Assembly (NCBI RefSeq): GCF_001649575.2
Contig: NC_051430.1
Span: forward strand, 14,523,088 to 14,587,087
Source of the DNA: Kryptolebias marmoratus
Taxonomy: Eukaryota > Chordata > Actinopteri > Cyprinodontiformes > Rivulidae
DNA length: 64,000 bases
Reading direction: 5' to 3'
Part shown: piece after piece, positions 17,522-27,850 of the stretch
Layout of the letters: every line of letters starts with the position of its first letter
Position numbering within the stretch: the stretch's first letter is position 1
Program-made: the position numbers and the translations under genes
The notes under the pieces: generated by a model
What the model saw: the letters and a program-made list of their open reading frames with translations, nothing else
The model's database searches: none
What the model was told of the DNA's origin: nothing

Positions 17522-17749
17522 CCCCCTCCCCCCTCTCGGTGTCTGAGGTGTCTCTGAGGTGCTGGTCACGTGACCGCGCCTGTCTGCTGCGCTGTCTGTT
17601 CAGCGGGGGAGAGAGAGAGAGAGAGAGAGACAGAGGAGCGTCCTTCACTTCACCTGTCGGATGGAGTTCCTGCCGTCCGCTAAACAAACGCGAACCCACC
17701 CGAGACACGCGAGGAAGACTTTGGCATCTGTACACACAGGCTGCACGTG
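17522..17749 (+). other. Probable 5' leader exon of the PKG-like gene
   Basis: A CpG-rich segment ends GGCTGCACGTG followed by the strong donor GTAAGTGACC at 17750. The next acceptor (GAGCAG, ending 18046) is four bases before the start codon. It includes a GA tract at 17608-17630. The transcription start is unknown; the exon probably begins inside this range. Confidence 0.55.
17564..17575. promoter_or_regulatory. GGTCACGTGACC palindrome (CLEAR/E-box)
   Basis: A 12-base perfect palindrome containing GTCACGTGAC, the consensus recognised by TFEB/TFE3/MITF and USF factors, at the 5' end of the PKG-like gene. Regulation by these factors is inferred. Confidence 0.6.
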
Positions 17750-17947
17750 GTAAGTGACCGGAGTGTGTGAGGTCTGACCTACCTTCTGTTGGTGTCACTC
17801 TACAGCCTATCAATGTTTGTATTGATGAATATGACAGTCTTTAATTAACACGGATTATTACAAATAGTTACATGCAAAACCTGGTTTTACTTGTTTGCTT
17901 GATTATTGTTATTATAATGATTATTATTGGACTTTTGTTCAGGGCTT

Positions 17948-17950
<3 letters not shown>

Positions 17951-18038
<88 letters not shown>
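17951..18038. repeat. (ATCT)22 microsatellite against a splice acceptor
   Basis: Twenty-two uninterrupted ATCT units end eight bases before the acceptor AG (18045-18046) of the first coding exon of the PKG-like gene. The repeat therefore occupies the place of the polypyrimidine tract and perhaps the branch point. Confidence 0.98.
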
Positions 18039-18049
18039 GGGAGCAGGGT

Positions 18050-21000
18050 ATGGGTACCCTTCGGGACCTCCAGTTTGCCCTGCAGCTAAAGATTGAGGAG
18101 CTCCGTCAGAGAGACACGCTGATAGATGAGTTGGAGCTGGAGTTAGACACCAAGGATGAACTCATCCGCAGACTGCAGGAAGAACTGGATCGTTACAGAT
18201 CCGCCCTGTCCCTCCCAGGACCCTCCAAGGTCTCTGCAGGTACACGGAGCAGAAGGGCTTTCATGTGTTCTGTTTCCAAAGTAGCAACAAGTGCCATGGG
18301 TTTCAAACCTGACCCAGAATTCTGACTCTTTTTTCCTTACTATTGTGATTATTTATTTTATTTTATCTCCTCCGTAGCCGCCGCCGCAGCTCGAATTGAG
18401 GACAGGCAGCGAGTTGAAAGGCAGACAGTGTTTTCGGAGCTCTTCAGTTCAGACCCCGTGACTCTCGCAATGGTTTCACGCCGGAGCTGTGACAAAAGCC
18501 AGGAGTAAGAGCACACGCTGTTCCCGCAGTTCACACCAGCTCTGAGTGAAAGATCTGACTCGCGAATGTTTAAAGCTCATTTAACTGCTAACCAGCAAGC
18601 ATTGTTTACCGAACATCACAGCCACGAAGCCACATCTGTGTCACGCCTTTTCGCATCCTCAGGTCTCAAAGGCTGATCCAGGCGGCGTTTTGGAAAAACG
18701 ACCTGCTGAAGAACCTTGCTGAAGGAGAAATCAGAGCCATCACGGCCTGCATGCATCGCACCAGCATCAGTCAAGGCTGTGCTGTCATTCAGGAGGGGGC
18801 CACCGGGGATCAGGCGTTTGTTTTAGAAGGCAAGTCATTATTTCCTTCTAATTGCAAACATGCATCATGCGCCAGGATTTTTATTCAGAGTTAACTGAGG
18901 TGCCGTGGTACATGTTGTGTTTGCGTTTTCCACGTCGGCTCAGTTTTTCCACAAGCTTAGATCGGAAGATGCTCCAAAGCACGGTTAGTGTCACAAGTGC
19001 AAGTTTGAAAAGCCAAAACCAAAGTGGACGCTTTAAGGGCCCGTGAGCCACGCTGACGTTCTGAAAGAAAATGTCAACATGAATGTGGGGAGACGGGAGG
19101 AAAAAAAGCCTCTTCGGCGAGGGATCCTGGCTGTGTTGGGGAAAGTGACAGCTAACGGAGAGTAGCTGCTCCCAGCTTTTACTCGACTCATTCACGCCAT
19201 GTGTTTGTTTGGGCATGTCGCACCGTGCAAGGCTTCTAACAGTCACTCGTTATTCAACACAGAAACACCCATGTGTAGGTCCTCCGTCTCTTTTTCCCTC
19301 ACTGAGTGCGTGTCTTTAATAGAAGGCAGGCTGGAGGTGACAAAAGATGGACAGAAGCTGCACACTCTTGAGCCGGAAGACGTGTTCGGGGAGCTGGCGC
19401 TGCTCTTCAACTGCACCCACACCTGCTCTGTCTCCGGTAAGAGCTGCTGCTTTGATTGTTTCTGAGGATATAATGAATTATTGTTGAAGAGAACATCAGA
19501 AATCTCACCGTGGTCTTACAGGACTTCTGCTGAATTTAAAATCAAAGAGCATTTTGAGATCTTGGGCAGCGAGGCCAGTTCATATGGTTTTCTCGGGGAT
19601 GTGGGGGAATTTAAATCAGGCTCCGCTTTACTGCAGAGGTCCCATTGTCTCTTTGCGTGCAGCTGGAACTTTTACAAAAAGACGCCTTCTCCGGCAGCCT
19701 GAATCCACTGACCCCTCGCGATGCATTCTGTCACACCGACAAAACCAAAATTAAAACGAAATAAATAAAATCCTTTAAACACACAAAGTAAGGGGGCCAT
19801 CTGATCACAAAGTCCTGTGGGAAAACTTCCTGATCCGTCACTGCAGGCGTCTGGCCTGGTTTCACAAATGAATACATCAGCTGTAGGGAAACAGGCTGTA
19901 GAGGAGCCCAGGATCAGTTTAAATGGAAAAATCAATTTATTTGAGCATCTAATTCTCGATTTCAACTGCCTTCTTTATCTTGTGAGCAGCCAGCCATTCC
20001 AGTTTACTGCTCTCTGCTATCTCTCTGCTAACAATACTCCGCCTGTTGTTGTTGTGTTTATTTTTTTCTTCCGTTCTCATTACTGTCAGCCTTGCTCATA
20101 GCCCACTGTGCTTATCTCCTTCCTGACCTGACAGTACGTTCCTTTTTGCATTTGAGACTATCAGTGAGGCCTTTGTTGGGGCGGCCTCTTTCATTTTGAC
20201 ACGAGCGCAGGTGATCCCAGAGAGTGGCCTTCATCTGCTGAGTGTGAAAACAGATGCGAAAATGCCAGAAAATTGGGCTTGGAGAAACAGGTTTTTATGA
20301 TAGGAATTCACTGAAGGCATCTGAAATGTAGTCCCAAATAGTATTTTAATGTGGCCATAAAGTAGAGGCACGTACAGCTGAAATCAGAAGTTTCCGAGTA
20401 CTCAACATGAGCATGAAAGTCATTAATTGTGGGCTTTTAATGATTTATTCAAACCGTTCTTTGTCTATGGAGGAATTGATTACACAATTATACAACATAA
20501 AATGATTTTTAAAATCAAGAATTCGGTGCACAAGTTTGAGTTAAAAAAATATCTAAACAAAATTAATACATACAGGCTCAAATATATACATACACCCTCG
20601 TGGTTCCATGTGACCACACACTTTTTGTGGCCATCGGCAAGATTCTGATATAACTCTGGCTAAATGTTTGACTCGGTAGAGTTCGTTTAAACAGGTTGAT
20701 TTCTTGGCCCGGATCCATTATTCTTCAACAGAGTTGAGGTCTGGGCTTTGGGAAGGTCTTTCCAGGAGCTTTAAGACCAATTTACCCGTTCAGAAACCAG
20801 CTTTGATGTGTTTTTGAAATCACTGTCCTGTTGGAACAATCAACTGGGTCCAAGTTTCAGTCGTCTAGACGTTGATCTAAGGTGAGTTTGGAGGAGGTGC
20901 TCGCCTTCATTATTCCATTATTCCACTTGCAATGCACCAAACCCGCAGCATGATGCTAGCACCACCATGCTTGACAGTTAGTACAGTGTTTTTAGGTTTG

Positions 21001-24000
21001 ACTCCTCCAAACATGCTTCTAATCATTGTGTCCAAGAAAAAAAAAAGAACTCAATCTTTTTCTTGTCTGACCATGAAACCTTTCTCCTGAACATATCTGG
21101 CTTGTCCATCGAGCTTGAAGGTGTTGTCTTTGGAGCAGGAGCTTCTTTCTTGGTCCATATGAATGTACAGATGTCACTGTGGACAGAGACACTGATGCTC
21201 CAGCAATTTCCAGTTTGTGACAGTCTTGAGGCTTGGTGGTTCCTAGATTGTTCCTGACCATCCAAACCAATTGGATGACAGGGTGACAGATGTGTATTGG
21301 TCAATCCAATAAGTGCTCTCAAACAAATCTTTTCCTACCAGCTGCAGTCAATCATGATCATCAACAAGAAATTTAAAGACCTTTGAGCAAGACATTTGAG
21401 CACCACTTATTAAAAGATTTAGGAGGATATTTGTTTATATTTGAGCCTGTATGTATAATTATGACCCCATTAGGGAAAATCCACACTAAATTCAAACTTG
21501 TCCACCCTGGAATGAAGGGTTCAAATAAAGCATTCAAAGTCCAAAATGAATATGACATTCATGCAGAAGATGGATGTATGTAAACATCTGATCACAGCTG
21601 CGTGTTCGAGTGAGGCGATTAAGATACCGGGGCTGCTCCACTAAATGCTGGATATAATTAGACCGTCTTGAGGACATCTACTTCCGTTTGCAGGAAGCTT
21701 CTGTGACTCAATCAATACGGGTCATTATTAATTTACACCACTTTCCAGCTCTGTTCTAAAGAAGGAGGGGATTTATGGCTTAGAGAGTTAGATTAGATTT
21801 ATCTTCCATCTCCCCGGTGTGAGTTTTTTTTTTTTTTTTTTTAAAGCAGTCCTGAACTAAACTGTTTGCTCTTTAGCTGATTCTTAACAGTTCAGCCATA
21901 ACCGCCTCGGGCAGCGAGGGTCTTTGATATTCTTGATCGAGGATACGTCTGAGCTCTCGTGTCACTGATATAACCTTTATCATTTCTCTTGCTTTGGACT
22001 TTTTTTCTATTTTTTTTTATTTATCTGCAGCTCAAACAGACAGCAGCCTGTGGGTTATTGACCGCAGAACTTACCAGAGCGTTCTTACACATTGCAGACT
22101 CAACCACCATTCTTACCCAATGGAGCTGCTGAGAGGGTAAAGATCAGACTTGATTTGACAAATGCCACTGTCTAAATCTCAAGGGTTTGTTGTCTTTGTG
22201 AGAATTCTTGCAATATCTGCCTGAAAATGCTCGTGAAAGAATGAAAACCTGCTCAGACCTGCCTCTGTTTGTGTCTGCGTGCAGCCTTCCCTTCCTGCAG
22301 CCGTTTCCAGAGGATGTCATCATGAAAATGTCTGATCACATGAAAGAGGTACAAATGAGCTGCTTTGAATGTGTGTAAGCAGCGCTCATTCTTCAAACCG
22401 GATCCAGACAATATAGCTTGTGTCCAGACATGCCGTCCCATCTATATTTTCAATTTCCAGCTTCTTTCTGAAAATTGAAAACACAACAATTGCCTCAGAG
22501 GCAATTATTATTATTTCTTGTTGTTGTTGTTTGCTCAGCTGTCTGTCATTCTCTTTTCGACTGTAGACTAATTACGCAGACGGCGAGTTCATCATTCACC
22601 AGGGAGCCACAGGAGATGCCTTTTATATCATCAGCAAAGGCCAGGTGAAACTGATGAAATGAGACTTTCAGAAAAACAAGTTTAGGCTTCGGAAGCCAAA
22701 AGCCAGTGCAGCTGCAGAAATCCCTCTTTGTGCAGTGTTTATAGCTATTTTCTGTGTTTGCTCGGTCTTTTTTGGGTTTGCTAGGTGACCGTGACAGAAA
22801 AGAAGCTGGGGCAGCAGGAGGAGATGGTCATGGCTGAGCTCTCTGACAGACAGTGGTTTGGGGAAAAAGCTCTGTGGGGGTAAGACGAAAACAACACTAT
22901 TTCTCAAGATACGTCTGCGAAAAGCAATCTTTGTCCATATGTCAAAGCTTTGCTGTCATAATCGTATGATTTTGTCCTCAGAGAAGACACTCAGATTGTG
23001 AGCGTGAGGGCTGCTGGCGATGTGACATGCCTGACAATAGACAGAGAGTGAGTTTTAGGTTTTGTGCACCACATTCAGATGTCCTCGCTCCTGTTATTTG
23101 TCTAACCAGACATCTGGGGAATACTCACAGCTGCTTGTGTTTCAGGACCTTTAAGAATGTTATGGATGAGTTGGTATCTGACAGCCATCAAGAGGTGCAG
23201 AAGATCAGCGAACCCACATCTGAGTGAGGAGAATCACAGCTCTGTCTGCTTTTATATTGACAGTTTATCCAACACCGAACAGGAGCTCATCCTTGTTTTC
23301 CCTCCGATCAGGTTGACGGAGGATCCTGCCCTCCTGGTGTCTTCCACCTTAAGTGATTTCCAGATCATCCGGACTCTGGGAGTTGGGGAGTTTGGTCACG
23401 TAGACCTGGTGAGGGTTGACCTTGCGGTGATAACTCAGATCCCTGCCGCTGCCTCATTCAGATTCCCCGTTTCTACATGGTAACGCATTGATTTTCTCCT
23501 GCTGCCAGGTGCAACTAAAGAGCAGCATCAAGTATATTTTTGCCATGAGGGTCCTTAAGAAGAAACTGATCACCAGCAGCGGTCAGCGTGAGCACATCCT
23601 GAGAGAGCGCAGCATCCTGATGGAGACCCGTTGTCCATTCATCGTCAGGTATCTCCTACGCAGCAACTATTTCATTTATTCTGTCTTGGTGACATGATTG
23701 AAGAAACATCTAACATGCTACTATATTCACATTAAATGCAGGTTACATAAAACCTTTAGGGACGCCGAGCATCTGTACCTTTTAACAGAAGCTTGTCTGG
23801 GAAGGGATTTATCTTGTCTGCTTAAGGACAAGTGAGTATCACAAGCAACAGGAAAGTAATATTCATGACAAATGTCAAAGTATTGTGAAAATATTTTGAT
23901 CTAACTCTCTTCTTGGACGAATTCTCTCACAAAGAAACCTAAACCATGAAAAAGGCTGTATTTTGTGGCATCTGTCTGCTCTTTTTTTTCAATATATTTC

Positions 24001-25275
24001 TTAAATTATTGCCGTTTTATTGCCCTTTTTTGTTGTTGTTTTTAGTTTAAAGCACACTTGTTGTAAACCCTCTTTATAAATAAACCTGACAACTCTGTGT
24101 TGATTAATTCAGTACCTCTCCATATTGTTTCAGAGGATTTTTGGGTGACTGCAGCAGCAGATTTTACACAGCTTGTGTCGTCGAGGCGTTGAGTTTTCTT
24201 CACCACCGAGGGGTCGTCCATAGAGATGTCAGGCCTGAGAATGTTGTTTTGGACGAGCGTGGTTATGCTAAACTGGTAACTGCAGTTGCGTTCAAGCTCC
24301 AGGTTTGGCCTCCGAAGTTTTTAACTCGCTGACTGTGCAGATGTTTGCTGCTTGTAGAGAGGCTCCAGATGCATGAAGAGAGTCGAGACGGGTAAGAGAA
24401 CCTGGACTTTCTGCGGCACGCCGGGCTATGTGGCACCAGAAATCATCCTGAACCAAGGCCACAGTACTTTAGCAGATCTTTGGTCAATGGGTGTCTTTGT
24501 GTTTGAGCTTCTGAGTGGTGGGTAAGCGTCGCTCGTTTAAAGCTAGTTTATCCAGTTCCAGGTGGAAGTTTTCCTGATCGGATCGTGCTTTCCTCTCCAG
24601 ACTCCCGTTCGACGGCTCTGACCTGTTGACAATTCTCACCGCAGCTGTTCGTGGCGTCGATCAGATCGAATTCCCAAAAATCATCTCCGTAGATGCCTGC
24701 AATCTCATACAGAAACTGTGCAGGTATAAACATGACTAAATGAATTCAGTTAAAGACAAATCTAACCATAGTTTCCCTATTGTAGGTGTTTCTTGGTCTG
24801 TGTTTTGATTCCACCTCTGAAAGAAGAAGTCCTAATAATTATTTTATAAATCTTATGTTCATCTGTGCGCTCTTATTTCCCTTCCATCGCCCAGGAGCAA
24901 TCCCTCGAAGAGACTGGGAAGTCGGAAAAATTGGGCCAAGGACGTTCAGAAGCACAAGTAAGACTAGGGATTTCTCTCATTGAAAACATTGTGGCTTGTG
25001 TTTGGAAACTGTTACAGGTTTCTGATGCCATGTTTGTTTATCTTATTCAGATGGTTTGAAGGATTCCACTGGGATGCACTTTGCAAGAGAACAATGACAC
25101 CCCCGCTTATTCCCAAAGTAAGACGCGCTCAGTTTGACTCGCTTTTGTTTTGTGATCATTTTGTTTTCTAATTTTCTCCTCTGGTTTTCAGCTTCAACGT
25201 CCTCTGGAAAGCACCACGTGTGCTCTGTATCTGGACACGTCAGATGAGCAGGACTCAAACTGGGAGGATTTTTGA
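18050..25275 (+). CDS. cGMP-dependent protein kinase paralogue, predicted pseudokinase
   Basis: PKG-I-beta-like protein of 684 residues (human PRKG1 beta is 686). Exons: 18050-18239, 18378-18504, 18663-18829, 19323-19436, 22031-22136, 22285-22348, 22567-22644, 22785-22879, 22982-23047, 23146-23223, 23312-23408, 23509-23648, 23742-23831, 24134-24275, 24358-24521, 24601-24723, 24895-24957, 25051-25117, 25192-25275. All phases agree. The order is N-terminal leucine zipper starting MGTLRDLQ, an autoinhibitor-like segment, two cyclic-nucleotide-binding domains, then the kinase domain. Kept: LGVGEFGHV (384-392), HRD (500-502), N507 and APE. Lost: the VAIK lysine is R408, DFG is replaced by GSR (520-522), the catalytic-loop lysine is R504, and the pocket arginines are H194 (A) and Q318 (B). 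The intron after 18829 starts GC, the others GT. It may correspond to fish prkg3; I am not sure, so no symbol is given. Confidence 0.93.
20375..21600 (-). mobile_element. Decayed Sleeping-Beauty-like Tc1 transposon in PKG-like intron
   Basis: Long imperfect terminal inverted repeats: CAGCTGAAATCAGAAGTTT at 20375 and, on the other strand from 21600, CAGCTGTGATCAGATGTTT. The similarity continues for about 90 bases, including the GTTTACATACA typical of this family. The interior on the minus strand keeps Tc1 transposase traces, for example [10 protein letters not shown] near 21050, broken by stops and indels. It lies in the 2.6-kb intron between 19436 and 22031. Confidence 0.8.
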
Positions 25276-25550
25276 TCAACCTCTATAAAACGAGCAGAAA
25301 AAAAACGCCAAAAACGATCAAAAAAACTGTTGTCACTTTATTATTTAGTCTTGATAAATACGCCCTGCCCTTGGTGAAACTGCCATGGAGAACTGATGGT
25401 ATTGTTTAGACAAGGACACATTTTTCCAGTGGCAGTTCCTGCAGATATCGTTTGGAAAATGAATTGTGCTGCCTAAAGTTAAACATTTTTTAATGTCAAA
25501 CTCTACCAACACAAGTTGAATCACATTGATGCAGTTCAATTTAAGCCGGT

Positions 25551-25896
25551 GGCACCACTTCACAATAAGGGTACTGATATGATTTAGTAAAGCTTTATAA
25601 ATAGGTTATTCATGATCATGAAACATTAATAAGCATTTATAAAACACTGTTCATACATTAAAGCAGGCTCACTTTTTTTTTTACCAAGATCAAGAGCTTT
25701 ACTTTAAATAATTAAAGTTAATGTAAATATGCATATGTTAATGAAGAATACAGGTAAAAAGGGAGAATAAAGAGAACAATGCCAGTAATCGATTGAACTG
25801 CCTTGTAATGGTTTATTAAGTGTTTACAGCTTAATCACTGCGTTATTAACGATTTATTAGTCGTTTATAAGGGTGGCCTTGTTGTAAAGTGGCACC
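25551..25896. mobile_element. Short inverted-repeat element (MITE) in probable 3'UTR
   Basis: The left end GGCACCACTTCACAATAAGG pairs with the right end CCTTGTTGTAAAGTGGCACC (25877-25896), three mismatches in 20. The interior is AT-rich without coding capacity. It begins 276 bases after the PKG-like stop codon. It carries an AATAAA at 25766-25771, and another lies just past its end. Confidence 0.75.
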
Positions 25897-25901
25897 AAGC
25901 C

Positions 25902-25907
25902 AATAAA
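25902..25907 (+). terminator. Candidate poly(A) signal of the PKG-like gene
   Basis: AATAAA 627 bases after the stop codon, immediately beyond the inverted-repeat element. Use of this site would place the element inside the 3'UTR. Confidence 0.4.
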
Positions 25908-26190
25908 CAAACACATTTTGTCACTTTCTGCTGTAGTTTCATTCATAAATCTCGACTGTTGCAGTGAAACAATCCTTTTTTAGCGGACTGAAGGAGACAT
26001 CAGCTTGCAAGGATAAATGGAAAACCACAGGAAGTGTTTGCTCTTTGACTTCAAAATAAAATGTATAGGCTTTAAAGTTAAAAAAAATCTAAATTAAGTC
26101 GCACAACATAAAGTGTCATTATCTTTAAAGGTAAAATGTTAAATGAATTTTTTTTGCGTTATTCATTATCATTGTTGCACCACATTTCTC

Positions 26191-26361
26191 CCTATAAAGC
26201 AACACAGTTCTATTTTGAAAGCCAGCCAGCAGCTTTATTTTGAAAGCCTGACCGGAAGTAGGGAACGCGACGCCGTCCGCTCGGCTTCAGATGGATTTTC
26301 TGCAGAAAGCGTAAAAGTTGGCGGCGCGAAGAAGGGCCCGGATCGGCTGCGTGTTACTCAG
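26191..26361 (+). promoter_or_regulatory. TATA/ETS promoter and probable first exon, likely acsl5-like
   Basis: CCTATAAAGC at 26191-26200 looks like a TATA box and CCGGAAGTA at 26252-26260 is an ETS site. A CpG-rich segment then ends TTACTCAG followed by donor GTTAGTTAG at 26362. The next plus-strand gene is acsl5-like, whose coding exon has an upstream acceptor at 34307, so this is probably its untranslated first exon with an 8-kb first intron. A separate unrecognised transcript is possible. Confidence 0.4.
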
Positions 26362-26486
26362 GTTAGTTAGTTTTGTTGTTGTTTGGTTTCGGAAGCTTTT
26401 GGTGTATTTGTACTTCGATGAAAGTAACTTTTGCTCTCAGTTCCGACAAGTTTCGGTCTGAAAGGAGAAAAAAAAAAGTTATTTTT

Positions 26487-26668
26487 TGGGGGGAGGGTTG
26501 GGGGGAGAGTCTCGTTCTGAGTTTGCAGCCCTCCTTTTTCCTTCCTTCCGAGGAGTTTTGAAGTTTCCTGAGAATTTATTGCATTAAATACAGCAGGGAG
26601 GACATTGTAACATCACGGAGGCGCAATTTAATCCGCATTTAATTATGGGCGTATTTACAACGCATCAT

Positions 26669-26703
<35 letters not shown>
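26487..26703. repeat. G-rich block and A33 homopolymer
   Basis: A run of G tracts (26488-26507) follows the probable first exon. An uninterrupted A run of about 33 bases lies at 26671-26703. Such runs are prone to assembly error. Confidence 0.8.
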
Positions 26704-27689
26704 CACTAATCTTATTTTGAAGGATAGCATCTGCTTGTTGTGAAACGTGCACCAACCAAAACAGCAAAGCTGGGACTAGTGCTATTTGTTTTGTGGCTCC
26801 ACGGTAAGCAAACAAACACAAACAGCGCTTTCCACACTCTTTTCTTTACTGCACAACTCATGCACGGATTTATTTATTTATTTTTGCATATAAAGCCCAT
26901 TTTGTGTTGCACTTTTTTTTTCTGCTTGTGCAACCAACAAACAGACCCTACAGTGCATTCAACACACCTGTTTCTGAATTTGTCCTGATCACACACACAT
27001 TTATAAAAGCTCAGCAGTCCTCTGCAGGATGAAAGAAAGGACTTCTCTGTTTTCACCAATAAACACTAATCCTAAAACTTCTACAAATAAAACCAATTAA
27101 AGGGATAATTCGGGCTTTGTCTCCCCCTTTTGAGAGCATCTCTGCTCGAGCCTCCATCTTATTTGCCTGACTGAAGAGTTTCTGATTTTTTCCTGTAAAT
27201 CTCTCACGTTTTACACAACAGATTGGGACAGATGGGCACGTTTTGTGCCCGGGTTGCAGATGTAATCGTGGACGAGTCTGCTAATAAACCCGCAGGGATC
27301 AAGCTGAATCCCTGCAGGGATATTCAGCAGCACTTCAACACACCTTTAAAACAAAAGTAGAAACACATACTTTACTGTTTCAACTTTTTCCTAACCTCCT
27401 AACTCCCAGCCCGTGTTTGCATGTTGCTTTGCAGCGGCCAGGTTTTTTTTTATCTAAATCAGATAATTGGGAAACAAGGGAGTGTTTATTTGTAGTTTTA
27501 GGACTTCAAACATTACACACCCCCTTCTTTGTGAAGGTCCTCACGGTGAAGTTAGTGGATATTTTATCTTTATCTGTACACTGATGCGGAAAATAACAGC
27601 AAACTACTAATCTGCTAGATATCACCCATTGGTGAGGGTTCTAATGGTTTTGCCTGCTTGTGCGTGTGTGTGTGTTTGTTTCTACCGGC

Positions 27690-27850
27690 AGAACATCTCC
27701 TGAATCACTGGACGGATTTTAATGAAACTTTCAGAAAGTAATCACCGATTGCATCTCCACAACTGATTAAAATCAGCCATTTCAAGATGGCTGCCACAGC
27801 AAACACGAGCAAACCACTACAAGTCAGCCAGTTCTACATATATTAGGGTC
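27690..27850. repeat. Dispersed repeat, copy 1
   Basis: Contains GGACGGATTTTAATGAAAC and AAGATGGCTGCCACAG, shared with the copy at about 40110-40470 in the same orientation. It belongs to a family with at least four copies in this window. Confidence 0.6.

Noticed and set aside
17872..18096. Open frames with SIYL repeats
   Set aside because: They are translations of the (ATCT)22 microsatellite.
24276..24357. An alternative splice junction that would restore DFG in the PKG paralogue
   Set aside because: The acceptor ending 24340 gives a stop after 12 codons. Reading through the donor gives [10 protein letters not shown] and over-lengthens the loop. No triplet set for Asp-Phe-Gly occurs in 24270-24380 in a usable frame.
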